Positions 5,910 through 6,663 of a stretch of 6,663 nt of DNA are shown here, piece after piece. The position numbers and the translations under genes were made by a program. The notes beneath the pieces were generated by a model that saw nothing but the letters and a program-made list of their open reading frames with translations, made no database searches and was not told where the DNA came from. Origin of the DNA: Bacteroidota bacterium (GTDB taxonomy: Bacteria; Zhuqueibacterota; JdFR-76; DREG01); assembly GCA_030624545.1 (NCBI GenBank), contig JAUXJX010000114.1, positions 1-6,663 of the forward strand, written 5' to 3'. The number at the start of each line of letters is the position of its first letter. Position 1 is the stretch's first letter.

Positions 5910-6663
5910 ATGATAAAGGCTGACCGACTACTTTCGAGATTCGTCCTAGGCATTTTTTTTCTGATTCCGACGGCACTGACGGGTCAAAATCCAAATTATG
6001 ACGAAATCACGAGGCACTTGGACGATAATTATTCCTATCTGGAAGCCCTTTACAAGCACCTTCACATGAATCCAGAGCTTTCCTTTCATGAGGAGCAAAC
6101 CGCCAATCGAATAAGCCAGGAGCTACTAAAGCTTGGGTTTACCGTTACTCCAAATGTCGGCGGCTTCGGATTGGTTGGTGTGTATACGAATGGTGATGGG
6201 CCAACCGTAATGATTCGCACTGACCTCGATGCCCTTCCGGTATCAGAAAACACCGGGCTCGAGTACGCCAGCCGTATCCGCACCACGGATGATGAGGGCA
6301 ATGAGGTGCCGGTCATGCATGCTTGCGGCCATGATGTGCACATGACCTGTTTCGTCGGCACTGCCCGCGTGTTGACGAAAATGAGGGATTCTTGGAGCGG
6401 CACGCTGGTAATGATCGGTCAGCCGGCCGAGGAGCGTGGCTCGGGGGCACGGGCCATGCTAGCAGATGGGTTATATGAAAAATTTCCACGTCCCGATTTT
6501 GCGCTGGCCCTCCATTCCAACGCAACGCTTCCAGCCGGCACAATTGGGTACTGCGAAGGCTATGCCCTGGCGAATGTGGACATGGTAGATGTGACCATTT
6601 ATGGCGCCGGCGGTCACGGCGCTTATCCCCACACCACGAAGGATCCCATCGTGCTGGCGGCAC
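5910..6663 (+). CDS. M20 (M20D-like) metallo-amidohydrolase with signal peptide, 3' end outside window
   Basis: The first 251 residues of a di-metal N-acyl-amino-acid amidohydrolase are visible, and the frame is open to the window edge. A basic start (K3, R6, R10) and hydrophobic core (about 11-24) ending near LTG-QN suggest export, with cleavage near residue 25. The mature part has RTDLDALP, MHACGHD (136-142, ligands C139 and H141), QPAEE (171-175, general base E174 and ligand E175), H202 in ALHS, and GAGGHGAYPH (232-241) at the start of the dimerisation domain. The last ligand histidine would lie beyond the window. Spacing between ligands fits the M20D group (plant IAA-amino acid hydrolases, hippurate hydrolases). 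A 14-residue or so insert precedes MHACGHD. M20 enzymes release free amino acids from N-acyl amino acids. Context suggests an N-succinyl- or N-acyl-L-amino acid substrate, but an exported enzyme may instead act on external acyl-amino acids or peptides. Confidence 0.85.
   Translation, partial: MIKADRLLSRFVLGIFFLIPTALTGQNPNYDEITRHLDDNYSYLEALYKHLHMNPELSFHEEQTANRISQELLKLGFTVTPNVGGFGLVGVYTNGDGPTVMIRTDLDALPVSENTGLEYASRIRTTDDEGNEVPVMHACGHDVHMTCFVGTARVLTKMRDSWSGTLVMIGQPAEERGSGARAMLADGLYEKFPRPDFALALHSNATLPAGTIGYCEGYALANVDMVDVTIYGAGGHGAYPHTTKDPIVLAA

Overview
The window looks like chromosomal DNA from a mesophilic or moderate bacterium with mid-range GC. It carries two back-to-back blocks. Positions 184-3475 are transcribed leftward and positions 3755-6663 rightward. 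They diverge from a 280-base control region that holds a credible sigma70-type promoter for each direction. The TTGACA/TATACT promoter argues against a Bacteroidota host, whose promoters differ. I cannot place the organism beyond 'bacterium'. A lineage such as Calditrichota/KSB1, Acidobacteriota or a similar sediment/soil group is a low-confidence guess, based on the gene set and the palindromic intergenic repeats.

Left block (minus strand). A 2TM-RCK potassium channel (2450-3475) is followed, after a repeat-bearing gap, by a tightly coupled pair: a DUF5752-type protein (1422-2096) and trehalose synthase TreT (184-1425). The pair shares an ATGA stop/start overlap. Trehalose is a compatible solute and K+ is the other main osmolyte, so the block reads as a possible osmotic-stress neighbourhood, though the channel may be a separate transcript. 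The channel gene has an in-frame GTG preceded by a strong Shine-Dalgarno exactly between the second membrane helix and the RCK domain. This is where MthK makes its separate soluble gating-ring subunit.

Right block (plus strand). A GNAT-family acyltransferase of the COG3375 type (3755-4579), an enolase-superfamily o-succinylbenzoate synthase / N-succinylamino acid racemase (4685-5809) and an M20 amidohydrolase (5910 to the window edge, incomplete) lie in series. These are the three enzyme types of the D- to L-amino acid conversion route known from Geobacillus: N-succinylation, racemisation, desuccinylation. The amidohydrolase here has an apparent signal peptide, which complicates a simple cytosolic pathway.

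Four palindromic elements occupy the intergenic spaces: 2292-2448, 3631-3693, 4595-4657 and 5817-5850. Three of them sit within about 15 bases of a stop codon, and the fourth lies in the leader of the acyltransferase transcript. Two of them (2292-2448 and 4595-4657) share a CRCNGAGNN unit with a roughly 9-base period despite different sequence.
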